A stretch of 64,000 bases of DNA from positions 1-64,000 of the forward strand of contig NZ_SSBJ01000034.1 of assembly GCF_004795055.1 (NCBI RefSeq). The letters run 5' to 3'. Both the position numbers and the translations under genes were made by a program. Positions 55,048-63,227 of this stretch are shown in pieces; positions within the stretch are counted from its first letter, which is position 1; the number at the start of each line of letters is the position of its first letter. Origin of the DNA: Streptomyces sp. A1136. Its GTDB lineage: Bacteria; Actinomycetota; Actinomycetes; Streptomycetales; Streptomycetaceae. The notes beneath the pieces are model-generated. The model saw only the letters and a list, made by a program, of their open reading frames with translations, was not told where the DNA came from and ran no database searches.

Positions 55048-55269
55048 ATGAAGATCGACTGGGCAGCACTCGGCTCCGTCTTCGGGGTCAGCCTCTCCGC
55101 CACCGTCGCCCTCGTGGCCCTGTTCACCCTGGGCCTGGTGGGCCTCTCCAGGCACGAGGCCGCCACCGAGCAGGGCGGGACCGCCACCGCGGCCCGCGGC
55201 GGCGCGTACGCCTGCTTCGCGCTCTGCGGCATCGCCGTGGCCTACGCGATCTACCTGATCGTCAGCTGA
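55048..55269 (+). CDS. Small two-helix membrane protein beside Pit
   Basis: 73 residues with two hydrophobic helices (FGVSLSATVALVALFTLGLVGL and YACFALCGIAVAYAIYLIV) joined by a charged loop (SRHEAATEQGGT). It starts 28 bases after the permease and has an AGGAATC-type site upstream, so it is probably co-transcribed with the permease and may modulate it. Confidence 0.82.
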   Translation: MKIDWAALGSVFGVSLSATVALVALFTLGLVGLSRHEAATEQGGTATAARGGAYACFALCGIAVAYAIYLIVS

Positions 55270-55281
55270 CGCGACCGCCGT

Positions 55282-55318
55282 CGAAAGCTCCCCGCGGGAT
55301 GCCCGTGGGGAGCTTTCG
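55282..55318 (+). terminator. Terminator of the phosphate permease operon
   Basis: A 17-base stem with one G-T pair (55282-55298 with 55302-55318) follows the small membrane protein gene. Confidence 0.85.
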
Positions 55319-55384
55319 CATACCCCGGCCCCGGCCGCCCCACGCCCCCGCCGCAGGTCAACGGCAAGTTGACGGGCGTTCGCG

Positions 55385-55515
55385 GTGCGTGGTGGACTGC
55401 CCGAGCCAATACGGCGGCATGGAGAGGAAGTCCGGTGCGAATCCGGCGCGGTCCCGCCACTGTCACCGGGAGCGCACGCGGTCCGTGCGTCCCGGGAGCC
55501 AGGAACTCTCGCCAC
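55385..55515 (+). ncRNA. Adenosylcobalamin riboswitch
   Basis: Leader RNA with the conserved cobalamin aptamer: GAGGAAGTCCGGTGCGAATC, then the B12 box GCCACTG at 55456-55462, then GGGAGCCAGGAACTC ending near 55510. It should sense AdoCbl and reduce expression of the cob genes starting at 55567. About 50 bases separate the aptamer from the cobD start, leaving room for the expression platform. I could not see which hairpin is used. Edges are approximate. Confidence 0.93.
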
Positions 55516-55566
55516 CGGACACCACGAACCAGGGCGCGGACCCTGAGCGAGGACACAACTGCCACC

Positions 55567-56574
55567 ATGCGTGCCGATCGCGTATTCGCGTACGGCGCCA
55601 CGGCGGGCCTGATCGGCGACCGGATCTTCGGTGATCCGCGCCGGGGGCACCCCGTGGCCGCCTTCGGAAGAGCCGCCGCCACCCTCGAACGCGCCCTGTG
55701 GCGCGACGACCGGGGACGGGGCGTGGTCCACACCCTGGTATGCGCGGGGGGCGCGGCAGCGCTCGGCGTGCTCGGCGCCCGCGCCGTGCGCTCCCGGCCC
55801 GCGGCCGCCCGAATCGCCCTGACCGCCGCCGCCACCTGGGCCGTCGTCGGCGGCACCTCGCTCGGCCGGGAGGCCCGCGCCATCGGCGGGGCGCTCGCCG
55901 CCGGGGACGCCGAGGTGGCGCGGGAGCGGCTGCCTCACCTGTGCGGACGCGACCCGCAGGCCTTGGACGAGCAGCAGTTGGCCCGCGCGGTCGTGGAGTC
56001 GGTCGCCGAGAACACCTCCGACGCGGTCGTGGGGGCGTTGGTCTGGGGCGCCCTCGCGGGCGTGCCCGGACTGCTGGCGTTCCGTGCCGTCAACACCCTG
56101 GACGCGATGGTGGGCCACAAGTCGCCGCGCCACCTGCGCTACGGCTGGGCCTCCGCCCGGCTCGACGATGTCGCGGGCTGGCCCGGAGCGCGGCTGACCG
56201 CGCTCGCCGCCGTGGTGGCCGGACCCGACCGGCGGGGGGCGGTGCGGGCCTGGCGCGCCGACGCCGCCGCGCACCCGAGCCCCAACGCCGGTCCCGTGGA
56301 GGCCTCCTTCGCGGGGGCGCTGGGCGTACGGCTGGGCGGGACCCTCGCGTACGGCGGCCGGGTGGAGCACCGGGCCGTGCTGAACGGCGCCGCCGGGCGG
56401 CCGGTCGAGGTGGCGGACATCGAGCGGGCGGTACGGCTGTCGCGGCGGGTGACGTGGGTGGCACTGGGGACGTGCGTGGCACTGCGGTGTGCGGTGACGC
56501 GGTGGTCGGCAGGGCGATCGGCAGGGAGGCCGGCAGGGTCGCCGGCCCGGCAATCGGGGAAGGGGCGGGCATGA
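55567..56574 (+). CDS. cobD: Adenosylcobinamide-phosphate synthase CobD/CbiB
   Basis: 335-residue membrane enzyme attaching aminopropanol (or its phosphate) to adenosylcobyric acid. Family blocks: GDRIFGDPRRGHPVAAFGR, VVESVAENTSDAVVGALVWG and FRAVNTLDAMVGHKSPRH, with several hydrophobic stretches. It is the first gene after the riboswitch. The C-terminal part is Arg/Ser/Gly-rich and more variable. The stop overlaps the cobQ ATG. Confidence 0.94.
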   Translation: MRADRVFAYGATAGLIGDRIFGDPRRGHPVAAFGRAAATLERALWRDDRGRGVVHTLVCAGGAAALGVLGARAVRSRPAAARIALTAAATWAVVGGTSLGREARAIGGALAAGDAEVARERLPHLCGRDPQALDEQQLARAVVESVAENTSDAVVGALVWGALAGVPGLLAFRAVNTLDAMVGHKSPRHLRYGWASARLDDVAGWPGARLTALAAVVAGPDRRGAVRAWRADAAAHPSPNAGPVEASFAGALGVRLGGTLAYGGRVEHRAVLNGAAGRPVEVADIERAVRLSRRVTWVALGTCVALRCAVTRWSAGRSAGRPAGSPARQSGKGRA

Positions 56575-58118
56575 GCGGCTCGAAGCGCGGCGGCGGTCTG
56601 CTGGTCGCGGGGACCACGTCGGACGCGGGCAAGAGCGTGGTCACGGCGGGCATCTGCCGCTGGCTGTCCCGACAGGGCGTGAAGGTGGCGCCGTTCAAGG
56701 CCCAGAACATGTCGCTGAACTCGTTCGTCACGCGCGAGGGCGCGGAGATCGGCCGGGCCCAGGCGATGCAGGCTCAGGCCGCGCGCGTGGAGCCGACGGC
56801 GCTGATGAACCCGGTGTTGCTCAAGCCGGGCAGTGACCGCAGCAGCCAGGTGGTGCTGTTGGGCAAGCCGGTGGGCGAGATGAGCGCCCGGGGCTATCAC
56901 GGCGGCCGCCAGGAGCGGCTGCTCGGGGTCGTCACGGACTGCCTGGAGGAGCTGCGGGGCACGTATGACGCCGTGATCTGCGAGGGGGCGGGCAGTCCGG
57001 CCGAGATCAACCTGCGCCGGACCGACATCGTGAACATGGGCATCGCGCGGGCCGCGCGCTTCCCGGTCGTGGTGGTCGGGGACATCGACCGGGGCGGCGT
57101 CTTCGCCTCGTTCTTCGGGACGACGGCGCTGCTGTCGCCCGAGGACCAGTCGCTGATCGCCGGCTACCTGGTGAACAAGTTCCGTGGCGACGTCTCGCTG
57201 TTGGAGCCCGGCATGGAGATGCTGCGCGGGCTGACGGGCCGGGCCACGTACGGCGTGCTGCCGTACCGGCACGGGCTGGGCATCGACGAGGAGGACGGCA
57301 TGGGGGTCCCCCCGGCCGGAGGCTGGGGGCGGGCCTCGCTGCGGGGCGCGGTGCGGGAGTCCGTGGTGGCCCCGCCGATCGGCGAGGACGTGTTGCGGGT
57401 CGCGGTGTGCGCGGTGCCGCTGATGTCGAACTTCACCGACGTGGACGCGCTGGCCGCCGAACCGGGCGTGGTCGTCCGGTTCGTGGAGCGGGCCGAGGAA
57501 CTGGCCGACGCGGACCTGGTCGTCGTACCGGGAACGCGCGGCACGGTGCGGGCGCTGGAGTGGCTGCGGCGGCGGGGGCTCGCCGACGCGCTGGTCCGGC
57601 GGGCCGCCGAGGGCCGGCCCGTGTTGGGCATCTGCGGCGGGTTCCAGGCACTGGGCGAGCACATCGAGGACGAGGTCGAGTCGAAGGCCGGGGCGGTGGC
57701 GGGCCTCGGGCTGCTGCCGGTCCGGGTGCGGTTCGCGGCGGAGAAGACCCTGGCGCGGCCGGTCGGTTCGGCGCTGGGCGAGCCCGTCGAGGGGTACGAG
57801 ATCCACCACGGGGTCGCCGAGGTGCTGGGCGGGGAGCCGTTCCTGGACGGCTGCCGGGTCGGTGAGGTGTGGGGCACCCACTGGCACGGCTCGCTGGAGT
57901 CGGACGGCTTCCGCCGGGCGTTCCTTCGGGAGGTCGCGGCGGCCGCCGGCCGCCGCTTCGTCCCTTCCCCCGACACCTCCTTCGCCGCGCTGCGCGAGGA
58001 GCAGCTCGACCTGCTGGGGGACTTGATCGAGGAACACGCCGACACCGGTGCGCTGCTGGGGCTGATCGAGTCGGGCGCGCCCGCCGGACTCCCGTTCCTC
58101 CCGCCGGGCGCCCCGTGA
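56571..58118 (+). CDS. cobQ: Cobyric acid synthase CobQ
   Basis: 515 residues: dethiobiotin-synthetase-like N-terminal domain (AGTTSDAGKSVVTAGICRWL at about 13-32, PFKAQNMSLNS) and a C-terminal glutamine amidotransferase domain (nucleophile Cys in LGICGGFQALG, later EIHHGVAEV and THWHGSLESDGFRR). It amidates four carboxyl groups of adenosylcobyrinic diamide using glutamine. Coupled to cobD by a four-base overlap. Confidence 0.95.
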   Translation: MSGSKRGGGLLVAGTTSDAGKSVVTAGICRWLSRQGVKVAPFKAQNMSLNSFVTREGAEIGRAQAMQAQAARVEPTALMNPVLLKPGSDRSSQVVLLGKPVGEMSARGYHGGRQERLLGVVTDCLEELRGTYDAVICEGAGSPAEINLRRTDIVNMGIARAARFPVVVVGDIDRGGVFASFFGTTALLSPEDQSLIAGYLVNKFRGDVSLLEPGMEMLRGLTGRATYGVLPYRHGLGIDEEDGMGVPPAGGWGRASLRGAVRESVVAPPIGEDVLRVAVCAVPLMSNFTDVDALAAEPGVVVRFVERAEELADADLVVVPGTRGTVRALEWLRRRGLADALVRRAAEGRPVLGICGGFQALGEHIEDEVESKAGAVAGLGLLPVRVRFAAEKTLARPVGSALGEPVEGYEIHHGVAEVLGGEPFLDGCRVGEVWGTHWHGSLESDGFRRAFLREVAAAAGRRFVPSPDTSFAALREEQLDLLGDLIEEHADTGALLGLIESGAPAGLPFLPPGAP

Positions 58119-58227
58119 GGGGGCCGGCCCCGCGCGCCGCCCACGACCCGGCCGCACCCACGCCCGCCCCCGGACACCCCGCCCACTCGCGCACGCACAC
58201 CCCCACACACGAAGGAGGGGCCACCAC

Positions 58228-60339
58228 ATGAGCACGCCCTACCCGTTCACCGCCGTGGTCGGTCAGCACGACCTGCGCCTGGCGCTCCTGCTCAACGCCG
58301 TGAGCCCGGCGGTCGGCGGCGTGCTCGTGCGCGGCGAGAAGGGCACCGCCAAGTCCACCGCCGTGCGGGCGCTGTCCGCGCTGCTGCCGCAGGTGGACGT
58401 GGTGCCCGGCTGCCGGTTCTCCTGCGCGCCCGCGGCGCCGGACCCGGCCTGCCCCGACGGCCCGCACGAGCCCGGGGGCGGCACGGTCCGCCCCGCGCGG
58501 ATGGTGGAACTGCCCGTCGGCGCCTCCGAGGACCGCCTGGTCGGCGCCCTCGACATCGAACGGGCCCTGTCGGAGGGTGTGAAGGCCTTCGAGCCGGGCC
58601 TGCTCGCCGACGCCCACCGCGGCATCCTGTACGTCGACGAGGTCAACCTCCTCCACGACCACCTCATCGACCTGCTCCTGGACGCCGCCGCGATGGGGGC
58701 CTCCTACGTCGAGCGCGAGGGCGTCTCCGTACGCCACGCGGCCCGCTTCCTCCTCGTCGGCACGATGAACCCCGAGGAGGGCGAGCTCCGCCCGCAGCTC
58801 CTGGACCGGTTCGGGCTCACCGTCGAGGTCGCGGCCTCGCGCGAGCCGGCCCAGCGCGTCGAGGTGGTGCGCCGCCGGCTCGCCTACGAGGACGACCCGG
58901 CCGGTTTCGCGGGCCGTTGGGCGGACGACGAACGCGAGATCCGGGCCCGGGTGGTCGCCGCGCGGGCGTTGTTGCCGAAGGTCGTGCTCGACGACACCTC
59001 GCTGCTGCGGATCGCGGCCACCTGCGCCGGGTTCGAGGTCGACGGCATGCGGGCCGACATCGTGATGGCGCGCACCGCGACGGCCCTGGCCGCCTGGGCG
59101 GGGCGGACCGAGGTGCGCAAGGAGGACGTACGGCAGGCCGCGCTGCTGGCACTCCCCCACCGCCGCCGTCGCAACCCCTTCGACGCGCCCGGCCTCGACG
59201 AGGACAAGCTGGACGAGATCCTGGACCGGTTCCCGGACGAGGAGCCCGAACCCGAGCCGGAAGGGCCCGACGACGAAGGCCCCGGTGACGGCGGTCCGGG
59301 CGACGACGGCCCGGGTGACGGCGGTCCCGACGGAGGTGGCGGCGTACCCCCGCAGGGCGAGGCGCCGGACGCCGCTCAGGGGCCCGACGCACCCGACGCG
59401 CCCGGGCCGCGGGAAGCACCCGAGCCGAGCACCGCTCCCGCCGCCCCCGAGGGCGCCGGCGGGCCCGAACAGGCACCCGTACGGGCCGCCGAGCCGTTCC
59501 GGACCAAGGTGCTCAGCGTGCCCGGCCTCGGCGAGGGCGCGGCCGGGCGCCGCTCCCGCGCCCGGACCGCGCACGGCCGCACCACCGGCGCCCGGCGCCC
59601 ACGGGGGCAGCTGACGAAGCTGCACCTGGCCGCGACCGTCCAGGCCGCCGCGCCGCACCAGAAGGCGCGCGGGCGCAGCGGACGCGGGCTGGTCGTGCGG
59701 GCGGACGACCTGCGGCAGGCGACCCGCGAGGGCCGCGAGGGCAACCTCGTGCTGTTCCTCGTCGACGCCTCGGGTTCGATGGCCGCCCGGCAGCGCATGA
59801 GCGCGGTCAAGGGCGCCGTGCTGTCGCTGCTGCTGGACGCCTACCAGCGCCGCGACAAGGTCGGCCTGATCACCTTCCGCGGTTCGGGCGCCGAGCTGGC
59901 GCTGCCGCCGACCTCCTCCGTGGACGCGGCGGCGGCCCGGCTGGAGCGGCTGCCGACCGGCGGGCGGACCCCGCTGGCCGCCGGGTTGCTGAAGGCCCAC
60001 GAGGTGCTGCGGATCGAGCGGTTGCGGGACCCCTCGCGCCGGCCGCTGCTCGTGGTCGTCACCGACGGGCGGGCGACGTCGGCGGGCGCGCTCGGCGGGG
60101 ACCCGCGCGAGCTGTCCGGGCGCAGCGCGCGGATGCTGGCGGCCCAGGGGTTGGCCTCGGTGGTCGTGGACTGCGAGAGCGGCCCGGTCCGGCTGGGTCT
60201 GGCCGCGGCGCTGGCCGCCGACCTCGGCGGGCCGGCCGTCACGCTCGACGGGCTGCGGGCCGACTCGCTGGCCGGCCTGGTGAAGAACGTACGTACCTCA
60301 GTGACCTCGAACACCACCCCCAACAGGAGGGCCGCGTAA
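58228..60339 (+). CDS. ChlI/ChlD-type chelatase subunit (putative cobaltochelatase)
   Basis: 703 residues: AAA+ domain (Walker A GEKGTAKST at 36-44, Walker B GILYVDEVNLL), an acidic Pro/Gly/Asp-rich linker (about 330-430), then a von Willebrand A domain with the MIDAS motif DASGSMAA near 512 and TDGRATS later. It joins the small (CobS/ChlI) and middle (CobT/ChlD) functions of aerobic metal chelatases. It should power cobalt insertion with a CobN-type large subunit, which is not found in the window. Confidence 0.9.
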   Translation: MSTPYPFTAVVGQHDLRLALLLNAVSPAVGGVLVRGEKGTAKSTAVRALSALLPQVDVVPGCRFSCAPAAPDPACPDGPHEPGGGTVRPARMVELPVGASEDRLVGALDIERALSEGVKAFEPGLLADAHRGILYVDEVNLLHDHLIDLLLDAAAMGASYVEREGVSVRHAARFLLVGTMNPEEGELRPQLLDRFGLTVEVAASREPAQRVEVVRRRLAYEDDPAGFAGRWADDEREIRARVVAARALLPKVVLDDTSLLRIAATCAGFEVDGMRADIVMARTATALAAWAGRTEVRKEDVRQAALLALPHRRRRNPFDAPGLDEDKLDEILDRFPDEEPEPEPEGPDDEGPGDGGPGDDGPGDGGPDGGGGVPPQGEAPDAAQGPDAPDAPGPREAPEPSTAPAAPEGAGGPEQAPVRAAEPFRTKVLSVPGLGEGAAGRRSRARTAHGRTTGARRPRGQLTKLHLAATVQAAAPHQKARGRSGRGLVVRADDLRQATREGREGNLVLFLVDASGSMAARQRMSAVKGAVLSLLLDAYQRRDKVGLITFRGSGAELALPPTSSVDAAAARLERLPTGGRTPLAAGLLKAHEVLRIERLRDPSRRPLLVVVTDGRATSAGALGGDPRELSGRSARMLAAQGLASVVVDCESGPVRLGLAAALAADLGGPAVTLDGLRADSLAGLVKNVRTSVTSNTTPNRRAA

Positions 60340-60938
60340 TGCCGCAGGGACAGCCGTCCGTCGTTCCGGACGACGGGCTCACGACGCGCCAGCGCCGCAA
60401 CCGTCCGCTCGTCTTCGTCCACACCGGCCCGGGCAAGGGGAAGTCGACGGCGGCCTTCGGGCTGGCGCTGCGCGCCTGGAACCAGGGCTGGCCGATCGGG
60501 GTGTTCCAGTTCGTCAAGTCGGCGAAGTGGAAGGTCGGCGAGGAGAACGCGCTCAAGGTGCTCGGTGCCTCGGGCGAGGGCGGCCCGGTCGTCTGGCACA
60601 AGATGGGCGAGGGCTGGTCCTGGGTGCAGCGCGACGCTCAGCTCGACAACGAGCAGGCGGCGAAGGAGGGCTGGGAGCAGGTCAAGCGGGACCTGGCCGC
60701 CGAGACGCACCGGCTGTACGTGCTGGACGAGTTCGCGTACCCGATGCACTGGGGGTGGATCGACGTGGACGAGGTGATCGAGGTGCTGCGCGACCGTCCG
60801 GGCACCCAGCACGTGGTCATCACCGGCCGCAACGCGCCCGACAAGCTGGTCGAGTTCGCCGATCTCGTCACCGAGATGACCAAGGTCAAGCACCCCATGG
60901 ACGCCGGCCAGAAGGGCCAGAGGGGCATCGAGTGGTGA
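60339..60938 (+). CDS. cobO: Cob(I)yrinic acid a,c-diamide adenosyltransferase CobO
   Basis: 199 residues, P-loop GPGKGKSTAAFG at about 30-41, FVKSAKWKVGEEN and LDEFAYPMHWGWIDVDEV as in CobA/CobO/BtuR. It adds the adenosyl ligand to cobalt. ATG overlaps the preceding stop (TAATG). The GTG of cobB lies inside its last codons, so the cob genes form one coupled message. Confidence 0.95.
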   Translation: MPQGQPSVVPDDGLTTRQRRNRPLVFVHTGPGKGKSTAAFGLALRAWNQGWPIGVFQFVKSAKWKVGEENALKVLGASGEGGPVVWHKMGEGWSWVQRDAQLDNEQAAKEGWEQVKRDLAAETHRLYVLDEFAYPMHWGWIDVDEVIEVLRDRPGTQHVVITGRNAPDKLVEFADLVTEMTKVKHPMDAGQKGQRGIEW

Positions 60939-62332
60939 CCTCGCTCCACATGCCGCGGCTGGTGATCGCCGCGCCGTCCTCCGGCAGCGGCAAGACCACC
61001 GTGGCGACGGGCCTGATGGCGGCCTTCGCGGGGCGCGGCCTCGCCGTGTCCCCGCACAAGGCCGGGCCCGACTACATCGACCCCGGCTACCACGCGCTGG
61101 CCACCGGCCGGCCGGGGCGGAACCTGGACGCCTTCATGTGCGGACCGGAGCTGGTCGCTCCGCTGTTCGCCCACGGCGCGGCCGGATGCGACCTCGCCCT
61201 CGTCGAAGGCGTGATGGGGCTGTACGACGGGGCCGCGGGGCGGGGTGAGCTGGCGTCGACGGCGCAGGTCGCGAAGCTGCTGCGGGCACCGGTGGTGCTC
61301 GTGGTGGACGCGTCCTCGCAGTCGCGGTCGGTGGCGGCGCTGGTGCACGGCTTCGCCTCGTTCGATCCCCGGGTGCGCCTGGGCGGGGTGATCCTCAACA
61401 AGGTCGGTTCCGACCGGCACGAGGTGATGCTGCGGGAGGCGTTGGAGGAGGCCGGGATGCCGGTCCTGGGCGTCCTGCGGCGGGCGCCGCAGGTGGCCGC
61501 GCCGTCGCGGCACCTGGGACTGGTGCCGGTGGCGGAGCGGCGGGCCGACGCCCTGGCCGCGGTGGCGGCGCTGGCGGACCAGGTGCGGGCCGGGTGCGAC
61601 CTGGAGGCCCTGATGGCCCTGGCGCGTACGGCTCCGCCGCTGGAGTGCGAGGCGTGGTCCCCGGAGGGCGGGCGGTCCCCCGCGGCGCCCCCGGCGGCGG
61701 GACTCGAACCGCCCACCGCGGGACGGCGGCCCGTCGTGGCCGTCGCGGGCGGCGCGGCGTTCACGTTCTCCTACGCCGAGCACGCCGAGTTGCTGAGCGC
61801 CGCGGGCGCGGACGTCGTCACCTTCGACCCGCTGCGGGACGAGGCCCTCCCCGAGGGCACCACCGGCCTGGTGATCGGCGGCGGGTTCCCCGAGGTGTAC
61901 GCGCCCGAGCTCTCCGCCAACGCGCCGCTGCGCCGTGCCGTCGCCGACTTCGCCGCCGCGGGCGGCCCGGTCGCGGCCGAGTGCGCCGGGCTGCTGTACC
62001 TGGCGCGGTCGTTGGACGGGAAGCCGATGTGCGGGGTGCTCGACGCCGACGCGCGGATGTCGGAGCGCCTCACCCTGGGCTACCGCGAGGCGGTGGCGGT
62101 GTCGGACAGCGTGCTCGCCGCCGCCGGGACCCGGCTGCGGGGACACGAGTTCCACCGGACGGTGATCGAGCCGGGCGCCGGAGCGGCCCCCGCCTGGGGT
62201 TTCACCCATCCCGAGCGTCGCGTCGAGGGCTTCGTCCGAGGCGGTGTGCACGCCAGCTACCTGCACACGCACTGGGCGGCGCAGCCGTCCGTCGCCCGGC
62301 GGCTCACGGAAGCGGCGGCGGCTCGGCCGTGA
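60935..62332 (+). CDS. cobB: Cobyrinic acid a,c-diamide synthase CobB
   Basis: 465 residues: P-loop APSSGSGKTTVATGLM at the N-terminus, HKAGPDYIDPGYH and a C-terminal type-1 glutamine amidotransferase domain (nucleophile in AAECAGLLYLARSLDG, final RGHEFHRTVIEP and HASYLHTHW). It amidates the a and c carboxylates. A short Pro/Ala/Gly linker (about 245-265) joins the domains. GTG at 60935 is chosen for the four-base overlap with cobO. Confidence 0.94.
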   Translation: MTSLHMPRLVIAAPSSGSGKTTVATGLMAAFAGRGLAVSPHKAGPDYIDPGYHALATGRPGRNLDAFMCGPELVAPLFAHGAAGCDLALVEGVMGLYDGAAGRGELASTAQVAKLLRAPVVLVVDASSQSRSVAALVHGFASFDPRVRLGGVILNKVGSDRHEVMLREALEEAGMPVLGVLRRAPQVAAPSRHLGLVPVAERRADALAAVAALADQVRAGCDLEALMALARTAPPLECEAWSPEGGRSPAAPPAAGLEPPTAGRRPVVAVAGGAAFTFSYAEHAELLSAAGADVVTFDPLRDEALPEGTTGLVIGGGFPEVYAPELSANAPLRRAVADFAAAGGPVAAECAGLLYLARSLDGKPMCGVLDADARMSERLTLGYREAVAVSDSVLAAAGTRLRGHEFHRTVIEPGAGAAPAWGFTHPERRVEGFVRGGVHASYLHTHWAAQPSVARRLTEAAAARP

Positions 62333-62334
62333 GC

Positions 62335-63120
62335 TCAGTCCGCGAGGCCGACCACGAGCCAGATACCGGCCACCCCGCCCACCGTGCACAACAGCGTGGA
62401 CAGGGCGGGGTGCCGGTGGTGTGCCTCGGGCAGGATCTCGGCGGCGGCCAGGTAGAGCAGGATTCCGGCGAAGAAGCCGAGGTAGGCCCCGAGCGGTTCC
62501 TCCGGAAGGGTGAACAGCAGGGTGGAGAGGGCGCCCACGACCGGTGCCGCCGCGTCCGCGAGCAGCATCATCTGCGCCTTCCTCCGGGCGTTCCCGTACA
62601 GGCTGGTGAGCGTGTAGGTGTTGAACCCGTCGGCGAAGTCGTGCGTGACGACGGCGAGGGCCACGGCCAGGCCCATCCCGCCGCCGACCTGGAAGGCGGC
62701 GCCCAGGGCCACCCCGTCGGCGAGGCTGTGGCCGACCATGGCGGCGGCCGCGGCGAGTCCGACCTCGGGAGCGCGGTGCGCACCGGCCCGATCGTGCGCC
62801 CGGGCGGGCTCGTGGGCGCGCGGGGCGCCGTTCTCGGCGCCGTGCGCGGCCTGTCGTACGGCGAGCAGGCGTTCGGCGACGTGCGCGAGCAGGAATCCGG
62901 TGACGAAGAGCAGCAGCGCGAGCGGGACCCCGAACACCTCGCGGCCCGCGGCCCGCATCGCCTCGGGGAGCAGGTCGAGGCCCACGACCCCGAGCATCAG
63001 CCCGCCGGCCAGCCCCAGCACGAGGTGGCGCCGGTCGGTGACGTGCTGCGCCGTCCATCCGCCCGCCAGGGTCATCAGGAACGCGCCCAACGCCACGATC
63101 ACGGCCATGTGCCACTGCAT
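62335..63120 (-). CDS. ZIP family metal transporter
   Basis: About 261 residues with eight helices. The signature helix pair carries the metal-binding HSLADGVALGAAF (about 148-160) and HDFADGFNTYT, preceded by a His/Arg/Ala-rich cytoplasmic loop (HEPARAHDRAGAHRAPE). It may import zinc or cobalt, and its place in the cob locus suggests cobalt supply. Its stop is two bases from the cobB stop. The start is uncertain: ATG 63120 or 63108. Confidence 0.85.
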   Translation of the reverse strand: MQWHMAVIVALGAFLMTLAGGWTAQHVTDRRHLVLGLAGGLMLGVVGLDLLPEAMRAAGREVFGVPLALLLFVTGFLLAHVAERLLAVRQAAHGAENGAPRAHEPARAHDRAGAHRAPEVGLAAAAAMVGHSLADGVALGAAFQVGGGMGLAVALAVVTHDFADGFNTYTLTSLYGNARRKAQMMLLADAAAPVVGALSTLLFTLPEEPLGAYLGFFAGILLYLAAAEILPEAHHRHPALSTLLCTVGGVAGIWLVVGLAD

Positions 63121-63227
63121 ACCGACTGGCGGCGCCGCGCGCACTTCCCCGCGCGGGGTGGGGGCGGAGACGTTTTGGTGACGGCGGCCCGACAATGACT
63201 CGACAGGACGACGGAGGGAGGGCTTCG

